From Gari tellinella (taxonomy: Eukaryota; Mollusca; Bivalvia; Cardiida; Psammobiidae): 64,000 nt of DNA. The position numbers and the translations under genes are program-made. Position 1 is the first letter of the stretch; every line of letters starts with the position of its first letter. The notes beneath the pieces were generated by a model. It made no database searches, was not told where the DNA came from, and was given only the letters and a program-made list of their open reading frames with translations. The stretch is from NCBI GenBank assembly GCA_922989275.2, contig OV277858.1, positions 15,546,727 through 15,610,726 of the forward strand, read 5' to 3'. Below are positions 46,801-59,101 of the stretch, piece by piece.

Positions 46801-47519
46801 GGTAATATGTATAACTAATAATGTAAAAACTAAGAGACTCATTAAATTTATATGAGGACTAGGAATTTAAAACAATTGACATAGGTTTTCACGGCGATAC
46901 TCTGCACTTAAAATTGCAAATTCTGGGCCTTGAGATTTTTATTAAGATTTTATAAAGTTTCCTATTTAGTTCCTTTTAAAGCTTGTGACCCATGGGTTGG
47001 TCGATTTAATACTTCCGGGCTTAATATTGATTGATATAAACTTGTGAAATATGTCAAAGAGCAAGAACCTAGTCTGATTCTGTCGACCTCCTTTCGTTTG
47101 CATTCCCCAATTAAGTATTCATATTTTTATGATGTATGTATTGTCATATAGGCTTTGCTTGTACATTTGTAATTGTTTTAAAACTTAAATTCAAGATGTA
47201 TATTAAACAACCTCCCGCTGGCTCACAACGGTTATACCGAACTCTTTGGAATATCACATTCCTAAATATGTCGGCATTACCTGTCGAGAACCAGTTCGTT
47301 AATGTTGTAGAGCATCATTTTGCAGTTTGAATTGAGTCCAAGTATGGACAGATGAATTAAATTCGTGCAAAAAATGACCAAAACACAGCAGGTTGTTCCA
47401 ATATCATGTTCATCTTTATACTGAATTCATTTGCATTTTTACTGTTTGTGTTGGTATAAAAGTTGAGTTTGTATGTTGTGCAACAAAAATGAAAGTAAAT
47501 TGAAATCTAGCTGTCAGTA
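46801..47519. other. Unassigned AT-rich DNA
   Basis: No gene or repeat is recognised. Confidence 0.4.
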
Positions 47520-50500
47520 GTTATTTGACACGGAAGTTTATCATGTTTTATTGTTTGCGTTTGTTTTATGCTTCGCTTGTAAGCATTTTCAAAATCGAAC
47601 GGAACTTGCAAGTACAGCTGTGAGAGATGATATAAAAATGCAATCAGCCATCGTTTACTGTTAAAAACGTTGATGTTGACATGTTTATTCAGCTTGAAAG
47701 TATATTGCGAATTGAGCGAAACTTGCATGCCATGATGTCAGAGAGTTTTTTTGGCATTGGATTTACTCTTTTTTAGTGTTTCAGTTTGTCATATGATTGT
47801 CTTGTAAGTATTTTCAAAAGTGAACGAAGCTTGCAAGCCGAGCTGTCGGATATGGAACAGTGCAGGCAATCATCTTTTTAACGTTTGTACTGTTTGTATT
47901 TGTTATATATGCTTAGCTTGTTAGTCGTCTACTAAATGAATTTGCAAGCCTAGTTATTATAGATGATTTAACAAGGCAATAATTTACTGTCTGTATGTGT
48001 AATATATGTTTAGATTGTAAGAATTTAAAGAAGAAATTGTAGGTATTGCTGGCAGAAATAATTTAACAAGGACGTCTATCATATTTTACTGTTTGCGTTT
48101 GTTATATGTGTTTAGCTTGTAAGTACTTTTCAAAAGTGAGCAGAACTTGCAAACCCAGCTGTCAGAGATGATTAAGCAGTGCACTTTATCATCTTTTACT
48201 GTGTGTTTTTCTCATAGACGCCTACAAGAATAGTTGAATTAACAATGCTGGTAATCATCTTTAACTGTTTGTATTTGGCATTTATGCTTAGCTTATAAGC
48301 CGTTTTAGAACTGAACGGTGCTTGAAAAAGCCTAGCTTCGGATATGATTTGAAAAAGCAGTCAATCATCTTTAACTGTTTGTATTTGTCATATATGCTTA
48401 GCCTATAAGCCGTTTTAGAACTGAACGGTGCTTGCAAGCCTAGCTATCGGAGATGATTTGACAATAAAGCCAATCATCTTTAACTGTTTGTATTTGTCAT
48501 ATATGCTTAGCTTATAAGCCGTTTTACAACTTGACGGTACTTGCAAGCCTAGCTTTTGGAGATGAATAAACAATGCAGTCAATCATCTTTAACTGTTTGT
48601 ATTTGTCATATATGCTTAGCTTATAAGCCGTTTTACAACTTGACGGTACTTGCAAGCCTAGCTATCGGAGATGATTTTACAATGCAGCCAATCATCTTTA
48701 ACTGTTTGTATTTGTCATATATGCTTAGCTTATAAGCCGTTTTAGAACTTAACGGTACTTGTAAGCCTAGCTATCGGAGATGATTTGACAATGCAGTCAA
48801 TCGTCTTTAACTGTTTGTATATGTCATATATGCTTAGCTTATAAGCCGTTTTTACAACTTAACGGTACTTGCAAACCTAGCTGTTGTAGATGAATTTACA
48901 ATGCTGCCAATCATCTTTAACTGTTTGTTTTTGTCATATATGCTTAGCTTATAAGCCGTTATAGAACTCAACGGTACTTGTAAGCCTAACTATCGGAGAT
49001 GATTTGGCAATGCAGTCAATCATCTTTTACTGTTTGCATGTGTCATATATGCTTAGCTTGTAAGTCGTCTAAGAAATTAACGGAACTTGACTACATAGCT
49101 ATTATAGATGATTTAACATGGCTGTCAATCATATGTTACTGTTTGCTTATGCCATATTCACTTAGCTAGAATATATATTAAAAAGTGAACGGGATGTGCA
49201 AACCAAGCTGTCATAGATTATTTCAAAATGCAATCAAGTATATTTACTGTTTGTTTAAGAACTGAATAGTAATTGCAAGCCTAGCTATCCGAGATGATAT
49301 GCAATTCAGTCAATCGTATTTTACTGTGTGTATTTGTTATATATGCTTAGCATATAAGTCGTCTAAGAAACAAACGGAAAGTGTACGCCTAGCTTTCAGA
49401 GATGATTTAAGATTGAGGTGAATACTATTTTACTGTTTGCATTTGTCATATATGCTTAGCTTATAAGTCGTTTAAGAACTGAACGGTACTTGCAAGCCTA
49501 GCTATCTGAGATGGTTTGACAATGCAGCCAATCATCTTTAACTGTTTGTATTTGACTATTTGTCATATATGCTTAGCTTGTAAGTCGTTTAAGAACTGAA
49601 CGGTACTTGCAAGCCTAGCTATCGGAGATGGTTTGACAATGCAGCCAATCATCTTTAACTGTTTGTATTTGACTATTTGTCATATATATGCTTAGCTTGT
49701 AAGTCGTTTAAGAACTGAACGGTACCTGCAAACCTAGCTATCGGAGATGGTTTGACAATGCAGCCAATCATCTTTAACTGTTTGTATTTGACTATTTGTC
49801 ATATATGCTTAGCTTGTAAGTCGTTTAAGAACTGAACGGTACTTGCAAGCCTAGCTATCGGAGATGGTTTGACAATGCAGCCAGTCATCGTTAACTGTTT
49901 GTATTTGACTATTTGTCATATATGCTTAGCTTGTAAGTCGTTTAAGAACTGAACGGTACTTGCAAGCCTAGCTATTGAATATGATTTGACAATGCAGTCA
50001 ATCATATTTTACTGTTTGCCTTTGCTATATATGCTTAGCAATAAGTCCTCTAAGAAACGAACGGAAATTACACGCCTAAATTTCAGAGATTGTTTAACAT
50101 TGAGGTTAAATTATATTGTACTGTTTGCATTATGTCATATATATTAAGCTTATAAGTTGTTTAAGACCTGCACGGTGCTTGCAAGCCTAGCTATCGGAGT
50201 TGGATTTGACAATGCAGTCAATCATCTTTAACTGTTTGTATTTGTCATATATGCTTAGCTTATAAGCCGTTTCAGAACTGAACGGTGCTTGCAAGCCTAG
50301 CTATCGGAGATGATTTGACAATGCAGCCAATCATCATAAACTGTTTGTATTTGTCAAAAATGCTTAGCTTATAAGCCGTTTTAGAACTTAACGGTACTTG
50401 CAAGCCTAACTATTGGAGATGATTTGACAATGCAGTCAATCATCTTTTACTGTTTGTATTTGTTATATATATGCTTAGCTTGTTAGTCGTTTTAGAACTG

Positions 50501-51842
50501 AATAGTGCTTGCAATTCTAGCTATCGGAGATGATTTGACAATGTAGTCAATCGTCTTTTCCTATTTGCATTTGTCATGTATGCTTAGCTTGTAAGTTGTC
50601 TAAGAAATAAACGAAACTTGCATACATATATATTATATATGATTGAATATGGCTCTAAATCATGTTTTACTGTTTGCTTGTTTCATACACGCTTAGTTAG
50701 TAAATATATTTTAAGGTGAACGGGATGTGCAAAGTTGTCATAGATTATTTCAAAATGCAATCAATTATATTTTACTGTTTGTTTAAGAACTGAATGTGCA
50801 AGCCTAGTTATCATATATGATTCGAAAATGCAGTTAATCATCTTTTACTGTTTGTATTTGCTATATATGTAAAGCTTATAAGTCGTCTAAGAAACGAACT
50901 GAAATTGCACGCCTAACTTTCAGAGATGAACATTGAAGTAAATCATATTTTCCTGTTTGCATATGTCATATATGCTCATCCTGTAAGTTATTTAAGACAT
51001 GCACGGTGCTTGCAAGCCTAGCTGCCGGAGATGATTTGACAATGCAGTCAATCATCTTTAACTGTTTGTATTTGTCATATATGCTTAGCTTATAAGCCGT
51101 TTTAGAACAGAAAGGTACTTGTACGCCTAACTATCGGAAATGATTTGGCAATGCAGTCAATCATCTTTTATTGTTTGCATATGTCATGCATGCTCATCCT
51201 GTAAGTTATTTAAGACATGCACGGTGCTTGCAAGCCTAGCTGCCGGAGATGATTTGACAATGCAGTCAATCATCTTTTACTCTTTGCATATGTCATATAT
51301 GCTCAGCTTGTAAGTTAGTTAAGACCTGCACGGTGCTTGCAAGTCTAGCTGCCGGAGATGATTTGACAATGCAGTCAATCATCTTTTACTGTTTGCATAT
51401 GTCATATATGCTCAGCTTGTAAGTTATTTAAGACTTGCACGGTGATTGCAAGCCTAGCTACCGGAGATGATTTGACAATGCAGTCAATCATCTTTTACTG
51501 TTTGCATATGTCATATATGCTCAGCTTGTAAGTTATTTAAGACCTGCACGGTGCTTGCAAGTCTAGCTGCCGGAGATGATTTGACAATGCAGTCAATCAT
51601 CTTTTACTGTTTGCATATGTCATATATGCTCAGCTTGTAAGTTATTTAAGACCTAAACGGTGCTGGCAAGCCTAGCTATCGGAAATGATTTGACAATGCA
51701 GTCAATCATCTTTTACTGTTTGCATATGTCATATATGCTCAGCTCGTAAGTTTTTTAAGACCTGTACGATGCTTGCAAGCCTAGCTATCGGAGTTGGATT
51801 TGACAATACAGTCAATCATCTTTTACTGTTTGTATTTGTTAT
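47520..51842. repeat. Satellite array of roughly 110-bp units
   Basis: This array holds about 38-40 tandem units. The core of each runs through CTGTTTGTATTTGTCATATA, TGCTTAGCTTATAAGCCG, GAACGGTGCTTGCAAGCC, TAGCTATCGGAGATGATTTG and ACAATGCAGTCAATCATC. Successive CTTAGC words are 109-110 bp apart near 48.3-48.9 kb and about 117-119 bp apart near 49.6-49.9 kb, where a GACTATTTG insert is added. Units at the left edge are most diverged and those at 51.2-51.8 kb form a homogeneous subgroup. Most units keep an internal hairpin, GATGATTTGAC...GTCAATCATC. No ORF runs through the array. Confidence 0.95.
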
Positions 51843-52980
51843 ATGTGACCCGCCACGCGAAAAGGGCCCATCATGGTGACAACGTCATTAATAGAAAACG
51901 ACGTCAAAGTTCGTACAACGTTAAAACGTCTGTTTAACCCACATGACGTACGCTGTGAATAAACTACAGCTAACTTAAATACAAATATCACAACATTGAC
52001 GCTTTGATCAGTATTTAGAATGAGTGTCATCTACTCGATGCTTTAAACAAATCAATAGTTCTTTTCCCAACTTTTTACTTTAGTGATTTATTGTCGCAAA
52101 CAGGTATTTATTAGCGAATGTCTTATATAGCAAGTGTATCTCTCAAATGTAAACATCGTAATGCAACGTGTACACATCTAGATCTACTTGGTTGTTTAAA
52201 GATTCAACGGATTATCGGTATGATGGAATTTAATTTTTCCTTTGAACATGAATAGCAAGGCTAACTGAAAAGTCGTAAATTAAAGATCGGCTAGTATATT
52301 TACTTTTTCTCTGTTTTATGAGTTTAAATGATCTGACGAACGACGAATAAACACACGATCTGGATCTAGTAACCGAAATGAATTACAGTTATTTAAACGT
52401 ATATTCTGTAGACTGTCATACTTTTTTAAACAATTTAACAATAAAGTATTTTGTGTCCAGGGACCAGAGCTAGAATCTACTCCTTATACACAGATATTGA
52501 TTTTTTCTGTAAATAAATCTTAATGACATCATAAGATGCATTATGATTCCACTACATGACATCATCACGCAATGTTTACTTACAAGTACCACAAGGGCAT
52601 GAAGTTGCTAGTATAAACTGTGAGAAAAAAAGCAACAAACAAGGCATACTTTAAATGACTTTTGGCCCGCTGTAGACGGGCGTCGAGGCGAATCGGTTCA
52701 AAATGACGGGTAGTGTGCCTGTCGAATCGAGTCCCACCAACTGTACATTTGTTTTTCTTTTGTTTTATTATTGACTGTATGCAGTTGAATCTTTTTAAAA
52801 GACTTAAACAATGAATTCAGAATTTAGATTAAAATATTGAACAATTTACTACTGTCGGACTATCTTTCTTTCATAGGTCCTTAATTATGACAATGCAAAT
52901 TACCAAACTGCCTCACCAAAATAGTGGGACAACAGCTTGGATCCTCATGAGACGTTTCAAGTGTGGCTCGGCATCTCATG
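51843..52980. other. Unassigned DNA; possible end of a large element, then 3' flank of the PLE
   Basis: The sequence just after the satellite begins GTGACCCGCCACGCGAAAAG. Its CACGCGAAAAGGGCCC part resembles the complement of 58788-58804, just before satellite units resume. The PLE 3' non-coding region on the minus strand probably occupies the last 100-200 bp. A hairpin built on CATGAGA/TCTCATG lies at 52945-52978. No gene is recognised. Confidence 0.4.
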
Positions 52981-55570
52981 TTATGGTTCACCAATTTTTC
53001 TCATATGTCCAAGAATCTTACGAAGTCTGTATATCACATCACCATAAAACTCCGGATGTGAAATACCTTGTCGTAGAAAAGACTTTAAGTTACATTTATA
53101 CTTGTTAATGAGAGAAAGATTTCTATAAAAGAATTTAGAAAATGTTTTACGAAGTTTATAAAATCTGTACCCCTGTTTAAGAAGCTTTTCAGTAATAGTT
53201 TTTTACGAATGTGGAAGTCCTCAACAGAGGTACAGGCCCTAGTAAAACGAATAAGTTGTGAAATATAAACCCCGTAAGATGTAGAACGGGGAACGTCGCC
53301 ATCTAGATGAGGATACTTTACAATACTAAAATCAAAATCATCTCGTTTATCGTAAATCTTAGAAGAAACATTTCCGTTATTTATTAAAATATCCAAATCT
53401 AAAAATGGTGCCGACAATTTGGCTCGTTTGTTTTATTAAGGCGTAGTTCTTTTGGGTAGATAAAAGGAAACAGCGTATCAAAAAATGGGTTGTCTATATT
53501 AAACATATCATCTAGAAAGCGCGATGTATTGTTAAAAGCTTCGATCATATCTGCCTGTGTATCAGGTTTTAGACTTAGCATAAAGTCCCTCTCATAACAG
53601 TACAAAAATATGTCTGCGACAAGGGGCGCGCAGTTTGTACTCATAGGGATACCAATCACTTGACGGTATATGGTACTCACAAAACGTACTGAATATTATC
53701 CAGAAGAAATGATAGTGATTTACAGACATCGGTGCAATTCCACATAGTGTTATGCTTAACCGTGTCATTTGTAAAAAATGCACGATGAGTATTACACGCT
53801 TGAAATAGTTTCCTTTCTCTGGCAAAATTATTTTCAAAAAGTTGTATAAGTTTAGCTTTTATTAAATTATGAGGTAAGGTAGTATAAAGTGTTGAACGTC
53901 ATACGTACTTATATTGCAAGCTTGGTATTTTCTATGGTCAAGTTTAGTCAAAATTTAATTTGAGTTTTTGATAGACCAAGACAGATTAAGTCCAGAATTT
54001 GTGTACTTCTTTGCACAATACCTTTGAACATGTTCTTTGATTTTAATTAATGACGATGTTCAAAATTTCGAAAGCTTAGTTGTAGTACATGCACTTGAAT
54101 TAGAAATAAAACGAGACTTATATGGTGTTTTATGGAGTTTGGGTATCCAGTACATTGTAGGAAGTTTGTGACATGTAATATTGACATCAGATTTTAATTG
54201 TTCACATGTATCAAGATGATCAGATACTCCATTACTCTCCGTAAAATTGGTTGATGTATAGGAATTGATATTCACAAGTTCCTGGTTTAAAGTATCAACA
54301 TAATGTAATCGTCATACACTTATCACATTATTGGATGCTTTGTCTGCAGGAACGAGTACATACTTGGAATTAAAGTCTTGTATGCCCTTCTGTAAGTGAC
54401 GAATGTTAAATTTAGGTTTACGTGGTAAAATATGGTTATTAGATAAATAGAACGAAATCCGGGTATCGATACTATCAAAAATTAATTATTTCCATTTTTA
54501 AAAGAGCGTCATTATCGGCTTGTTCTCTTCGGCACCAGTTTGTACTATAATTATTCAAAGCTTCCGAAATATGATTGAGGCAAGTATCGAAATCAATTAG
54601 GGCAGGTACTCTAAATTTAGGTCCCTTACTCAAAAACGCTCTGATGCGCTTTTAATGATATATAAAGTGCCTGTTTTTATTTGACCCACTGGAGCGTAAC
54701 AGATTTAGATGAGGTACAGTCACATGTATCCTGTGTGTTTTCGAGAATTTTAAGATCAGAAACAATTTTATTGTAGTTAAAAATTAACCCTCTAACAGAT
54801 TTATTATACTTATAGCAAATAATAGGTGATTCAAGATTTTTGAAATAATTTGGAATAGCATTCATCACATTTTTGTTTCGGAGAATACTTGGTAAATCTA
54901 TGAAATCAATACCTTTATTAATAAAAGGGACCTTAATGAAATATCTTTTGTGATCGTTTAAAGAATCAACATGAGGCCTGAGAACATGCTGAATATAACT
55001 TTGTATTAAACCCGCAGTATAATACAGAGGATCTGTGTGCAAAATTATTCCATCAGTATTGTCGTCAATATCTCTTAAAGACGACAATGACAACGAAGAA
55101 AGCCGAGAAGCATTTTATGTTTACCAGAAAATAACAGCAAATTATGCAAATCTGTTATAGAAATCGACTGACGTAATTTACGTTTAATATTTCCATTTAT
55201 ACGAATACCATGTGATCTATATATACGGTTGAGTGTAGAATAAATCGAACAAAATCAATTGAAGGTTCTTTTAGATTGGTATATACGATCATTCAAGCCT
55301 AAAGGAAAGGGTGTCTGTAAATTTTTAATCCATTTTAATTCCGTTATAAATCTAGCATTACATTTGAAACTATAAGTAGCATTTCTACCATACGTAATAT
55401 GTTCGACAGGTTGAATTGAAATACAATCTAATCCATGTCCAGATTTCCGAAAATGTTGATACAGAAAGTTCCACAGATTTTTGTTTCTACAAGTACGAAG
55501 ATGTTCATTAAACCTAGTTTTGAGAGGACGACCGGTTTGCCTAACATACTGGATACCACAACCTGGTGCT
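52981..55570 (-). pseudogene. Penelope-like element with N-terminal GIY-YIG (permuted, Naiad-type), degraded
   Basis: On the minus strand the order is endonuclease, linker, RT. From 55570 the frame reads CGIQYVRQTGRPLKTRFNEH, a GIY-YIG-like start with the conserved Arg. A linker carries FINKGIDFIDLPSI and CDC. The RT carries LSKGPKFRVPALIDF, YVLVPADKASNN, MYWIPKLHKTPYKSRFIS, LPHNLIKAKL, VIGIPMSTNCAPLVADIF and the catalytic FLDD, and ends in ISHPEFYGDVIYRLRK. PLEs copy RNA at a nick made by the GIY-YIG domain. Canonical PLEs have that domain after the RT; here it is before. At least five frameshifts and one TAA disable the copy. TGA codons interrupt the frame at 55257-55255, 54314-54312 and 54062-54060. 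The 5' end is cut off at the GIY-YIG start. Confidence 0.85.
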
Positions 55571-57026
55571 TTTCAAGTTAAGGGAGTAGGTGCCTCATTG
55601 AAAAGTAATTACCAATTTCTTCAAACTTTGCATACAGACGGTAAAATTAGTTTCTATGACAAAACTGGTGAGAAAGTGGGGGTACCGGACCTTTCTTTTT
55701 CACAATTTGAGATTTTTCAAGGCTACCCCCCTAAAATTGAAGCTTCATAAAAACTACTTTTTTGTACTACGGTTTTTCAATCTTTATTTAAACACTCTAT
55801 TTGTACAAAAAGTATCCTAATTTATATTACCATAGTAAAAATAAACCCTGAAAATAATGTTTTTTCAAGATCCAAAATAAAAATGTTTGATTTCACCGGA
55901 AAGGAGTAAAATTTACCCCACCCACTTTCTTATACCGGGAGAATAAGGCACAGTGAAAATTGCCCTACAAATTGTAAAAAACTAATTACCAACTTTTTTA
56001 TTTATTGATTTTAGTCTTGCAAACAAAACGTTTTAGTGAAATAGCAAATAAAAGCACAGGATCCCGGATCTTTTAAAAAGATATAGATCATGTTATCTAA
56101 AAAAAATCCATTTTTTCTCATTTTTTCAATTTTTGGTTTATTTTTACCAAAACTATTTTTTTTCAATAAAATTTCATTTTATCTATTGCGTTATCTATAA
56201 TTTATACTAAAACTGTACTACCATGCACATTTCATGCTTATATTCTGAGAAATTGAAATGAAATCGGATGTAACAAAATCCAACCTACCTATGAAAACAG
56301 CGTATGCTGTAAACTACGAATAGGACATAACACTTAAAAAGTCCCTTCCGGTGGTCGTAAAAACTGAATTATTGCGTTGAATATAATATTTTAGAGGTGA
56401 AAACACCACTTTAGGACCATTATGAAAACAAATATTAATAGAAAGAGATGGAATGTGAAAAGAAGATGCCGAATAGAGCTTAAGTGGTAGTAACTGTACG
56501 CACGGCTGTAGTGATGCAAAATTAGTAGTATTTGAATAGGATATGAACAGAACACGCATAGTGCATTCTAAGTGGTGTAAGTGGTATTTGTATCTTTTTG
56601 TTTGTTTGTAGTTCCATGTGTTGAAGAGAAGTAAGTAAGCACCTGTCCCTATGTATCGACAATAACTCTACAGAAAGAAAGTTCGAAATATATTAAAGTT
56701 CGAAATGTATTATAAAGTAATTACAATTTGGAAATTGTAAAGATTGAAAAAGGTTAATGTAAGTAGTGAAAAAGTAACTGGTGCGACGTGAGTAACTCAT
56801 CGCCTAACCTTATATGTAAAGAGTTAATGAAGAACCGGTACAATACCGAAGCTCATTTGACCATCGGTACATAGAGACCTACCATACTGTGCAAGAAAAA
56901 AAGCCAAAGAGACGAGTTGTACAACAAGTGAACGCTCCTGCAGGAGGAATGATAACAATATTGATTACATGTACGGGGCGACGTTTTACGGCCTCCACAC
57001 GGCACAAGTAACACTATTGTGTCAAC
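55571..57026. other. Unassigned DNA starting with a TTAAGGG end
   Basis: TTAAGGGAGTAGGTGCC at 55578 resembles the TTAA-GGGTGT end of the element at 19.1 kb, and GTAAAATTTACCCCACCC near 55910 resembles sequence inside that element near 19250. A related TTAA element may therefore be inserted here, but I could not find its other end. The 89-residue ORF at 55481-55750 crosses the PLE junction and is not a gene. Confidence 0.4.
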
Positions 57027-57229
57027 AAATAATTACGAAAGACTCAAGCAGGAAACGAAACACAAACAATACACCCACCTCTCAAGCAAAACACACACAC
57101 ACAGTCATACCATAACACACACACACCTACACACACACACGCACGCAATGCCATTTCTTCATCCACACACTAAAGAGAAAACACACGCAAGACAAATATA
57201 AAGTAAAGGGAACATAGGAGCCCGCCTTA
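57027..57229 (-). mobile_element. Family R repeat, short copy
   Basis: This copy has the common AATTACGAAAGACTCAAGCA end and CA tracts, and breaks off at GGAGCCCGCCTTA. The next base begins SINE-like sequence. As in the other copies, the shared end is the one at left in this orientation, consistent with 5' truncation of a minus-strand element. Confidence 0.75.
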
Positions 57230-57420
57230 CGGTATTTCGACTGTGGTACAAGGGGTCTTAAGTTTGATCCCTAGCCGGACAAAGTCTTTCGGATGAGACT
57301 TTACAAAACGAGGTCCGGTTTATCAGTGCTATTCACTAGTTTACAAAAATAACCACATATTTATGTCGATAATAAAAGTAGGACATGGAACTCGGCGTCT
57401 TTTTCTAGTCCTAGCTGTAT
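57230..57420 (+). mobile_element. SINE fragment
   Basis: A B-box-like AAGTTTGATCCCT lies at about 57260-57272. It is followed by CGGATGAGACTTTACAAAAC and GAGGTCCGGT (57290-57319). A GATGAGAC...CGAGGTCC block downstream of a B box is a common layout in invertebrate SINEs. The A box is not clear and no tail is resolved. It is joined directly to the family R copy. Confidence 0.6.
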
Positions 57421-57929
57421 ACACTAGGAAATACGGAAGAAATTTGTTGTGTTTAAGCCTATGCGGAAACTAGACCGAATATTTAGCATGCTCTATATAT
57501 TGCATGGCAGTGAAGGGATTAAACCCTTTACTGTTAAAACCGAAGTCATAGAAAACTAAACTTTTGTATATTAACATCATTGAGCCAGATTTGGCGCCGA
57601 ATAATTTGGTAGCTAACCTGTTTGACTCTCCAACAATTCCTACTTGAACGATTATTTCTCAATCATTATGTAAAACATAAATGGATCGAGATCAGAAGCC
57701 AAATTACTCGACCTTTGTTCAGGACACATGCTGTATTACACGTTAATTGTTAAAGAACAATGTTTTTTTAGAAATAGAGTATACACTATTGATGCTGTTA
57801 AAAAGCTTATTATTATACAAATGCCACGACGGTAAAGTAAACCTTGTTCATCTTTTATCATAAACCTGAAGCCTTTAGTATGTGATGCCTACAAATGAAC
57901 ACTGTCACAACAGTAATAATGTTTGGTTA
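57421..57929. other. Unassigned DNA
   Basis: No ORF or repeat is recognised. Confidence 0.4.
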
Positions 57930-58147
57930 GGTTAGAGAGAGAGAAAGACAGAGAGAGAATGAGAGAGAGAGAGAGATTCTTATTATCGACAGAGGTCTCT
58001 GGTTCTTTTGGATTCCCAGTGTAAACCACTGATACATCGGACCTCGGATTATGTAGTCTTAACCGATAAACTTGGTCCGGCGGGAATTCGAACTCACGAC
58101 CCCTGGTACCGCAGTCGAGTGGAATACTAATGGACCACATCCGCCGG
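57930..58147 (-). mobile_element. tRNA-derived SINE with (TCTC)n tail
   Basis: On the minus strand from 58147 the sequence begins CCGGCGGATGTGGTCCATTA and has a B box GAGTTCGAATTCC (58097-58085). It closes the acceptor arm with CCCGCCGG, so the arm pairs well (CCGGCGG with CCGCCGG). A body of about 100 bp follows, then GATAATAAGAATCTCTCTC and a long TCTC-type tail (57930-57975). It is a rather intact SINE head and tail. The tail resembles that of the LINE ending at 30321. Confidence 0.82.
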
Positions 58148-58804
58148 TCATCAGTAAGAATAGTGTTGAGGAAAGAACATGTCAAAGCAATAAATGAAAT
58201 ATGGACGATGGCATTGAACTGATGCTATGTGTCTCAAACTCGTTGATTTTCGAAAACAAATGGTTACGGTTTGTTGTCGAGCCACATAACATTGTCAACA
58301 TTTCACAGTGACGTCATGGTCTACACCTCACTTACCATTGTGTCGAAGTTCATTTCTATTTTCTGTACATAAATATATGATGTCTGTAATTTTATGCAAA
58401 CCATTTAATTATAAAATTTGAAATTGTATAATCACGACAATATCAAGACTTGTACTTTTCCATGTTAAAAAGAGTGGGTGGGTAAAATTAAAACTGTAGA
58501 CGATTCTTAGTGAGGTAAATGCTGCGTTTAGAAATCGGTAAGAATGTTTATACAATTTAAGATCTAAAGATCGTGTATATAAATTTTTCATTTTAAGTTG
58601 CATAAATCAAGCAAAAGTATCAATATCAAGATACTTAAATTCCCATGTTTAAAGCGGTGGGTGGGGTAACTAAACCGAGAAAAATGGCGTTTAGGTGATG
58701 ATTTCAGCAAAATGAATCCCATTTTCAGATAGAGGAAGGATGTCTACAGTTTACCATGAAAATATCAATTTTGATTTTTTCACCCTGAAGGGCCCCTTTC
58801 GTGT
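58148..58804. other. Unassigned DNA containing an old repeat
   Basis: The segment 58430-58620 is related to 4840-5040, and a second partial unit follows at 58620-58690 (CCCATGTTTAAAG, then GGTGGGTGGGGTAA). No gene is recognised. Confidence 0.45.
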
Positions 58805-59101
58805 ATGCTTATGTTATATGTATAATAAGAAATGAATGGGACATACAAGTATTGCTGGCAGAGATGATTAAACAAGGGCATATTTCATAGTTTACTGTTT
58901 GTGTTTGTTATATGCTTATCTTGTAAGTGTGTTTATAAAATGAACGGAACATACAAGCCAAGCTGTCAGAGATGTGTAAACAATACAGCCAATCAACTGT
59001 TACTTTCTTTTTTCATAAACGCTATTCTCGTAAATCGTTAAAGAAACGAAAATGGTTTCCAAGCCTAGCTGTTGGATGTTGGAGATGAATTAACAAAAAC
59101 C

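Noticed and set aside
47520..51842. The 110-bp array as a CRISPR array
   Set aside because: Units are contiguous satellite monomers without unique spacers, in eukaryotic repeat DNA.
52660..52745. tRNA-like sequence with a TCGAATCGAGTCCC box
   Set aside because: The A box is missing and the arms do not fold into a cloverleaf.
52940..52985. SECIS-like stem in the 3' region of the permuted PLE (ATGA, AA and TGA words present)
   Set aside because: The ATGA pairs by normal base pairing in a simple CATGAGA/TCTCATG stem, so the non-canonical quartet of a SECIS cannot form there.
52981..55570. Hammerhead ribozyme expected in some PLEs
   Set aside because: I looked for CTGANGA followed by GAAA in and around both PLE copies and did not see the core.
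55481..55750. 89-residue plus-strand ORF as a gene
   Set aside because: Its first third is the antisense of the PLE GIY-YIG region and the rest lies in a different repeat. It is a chimeric chance ORF.
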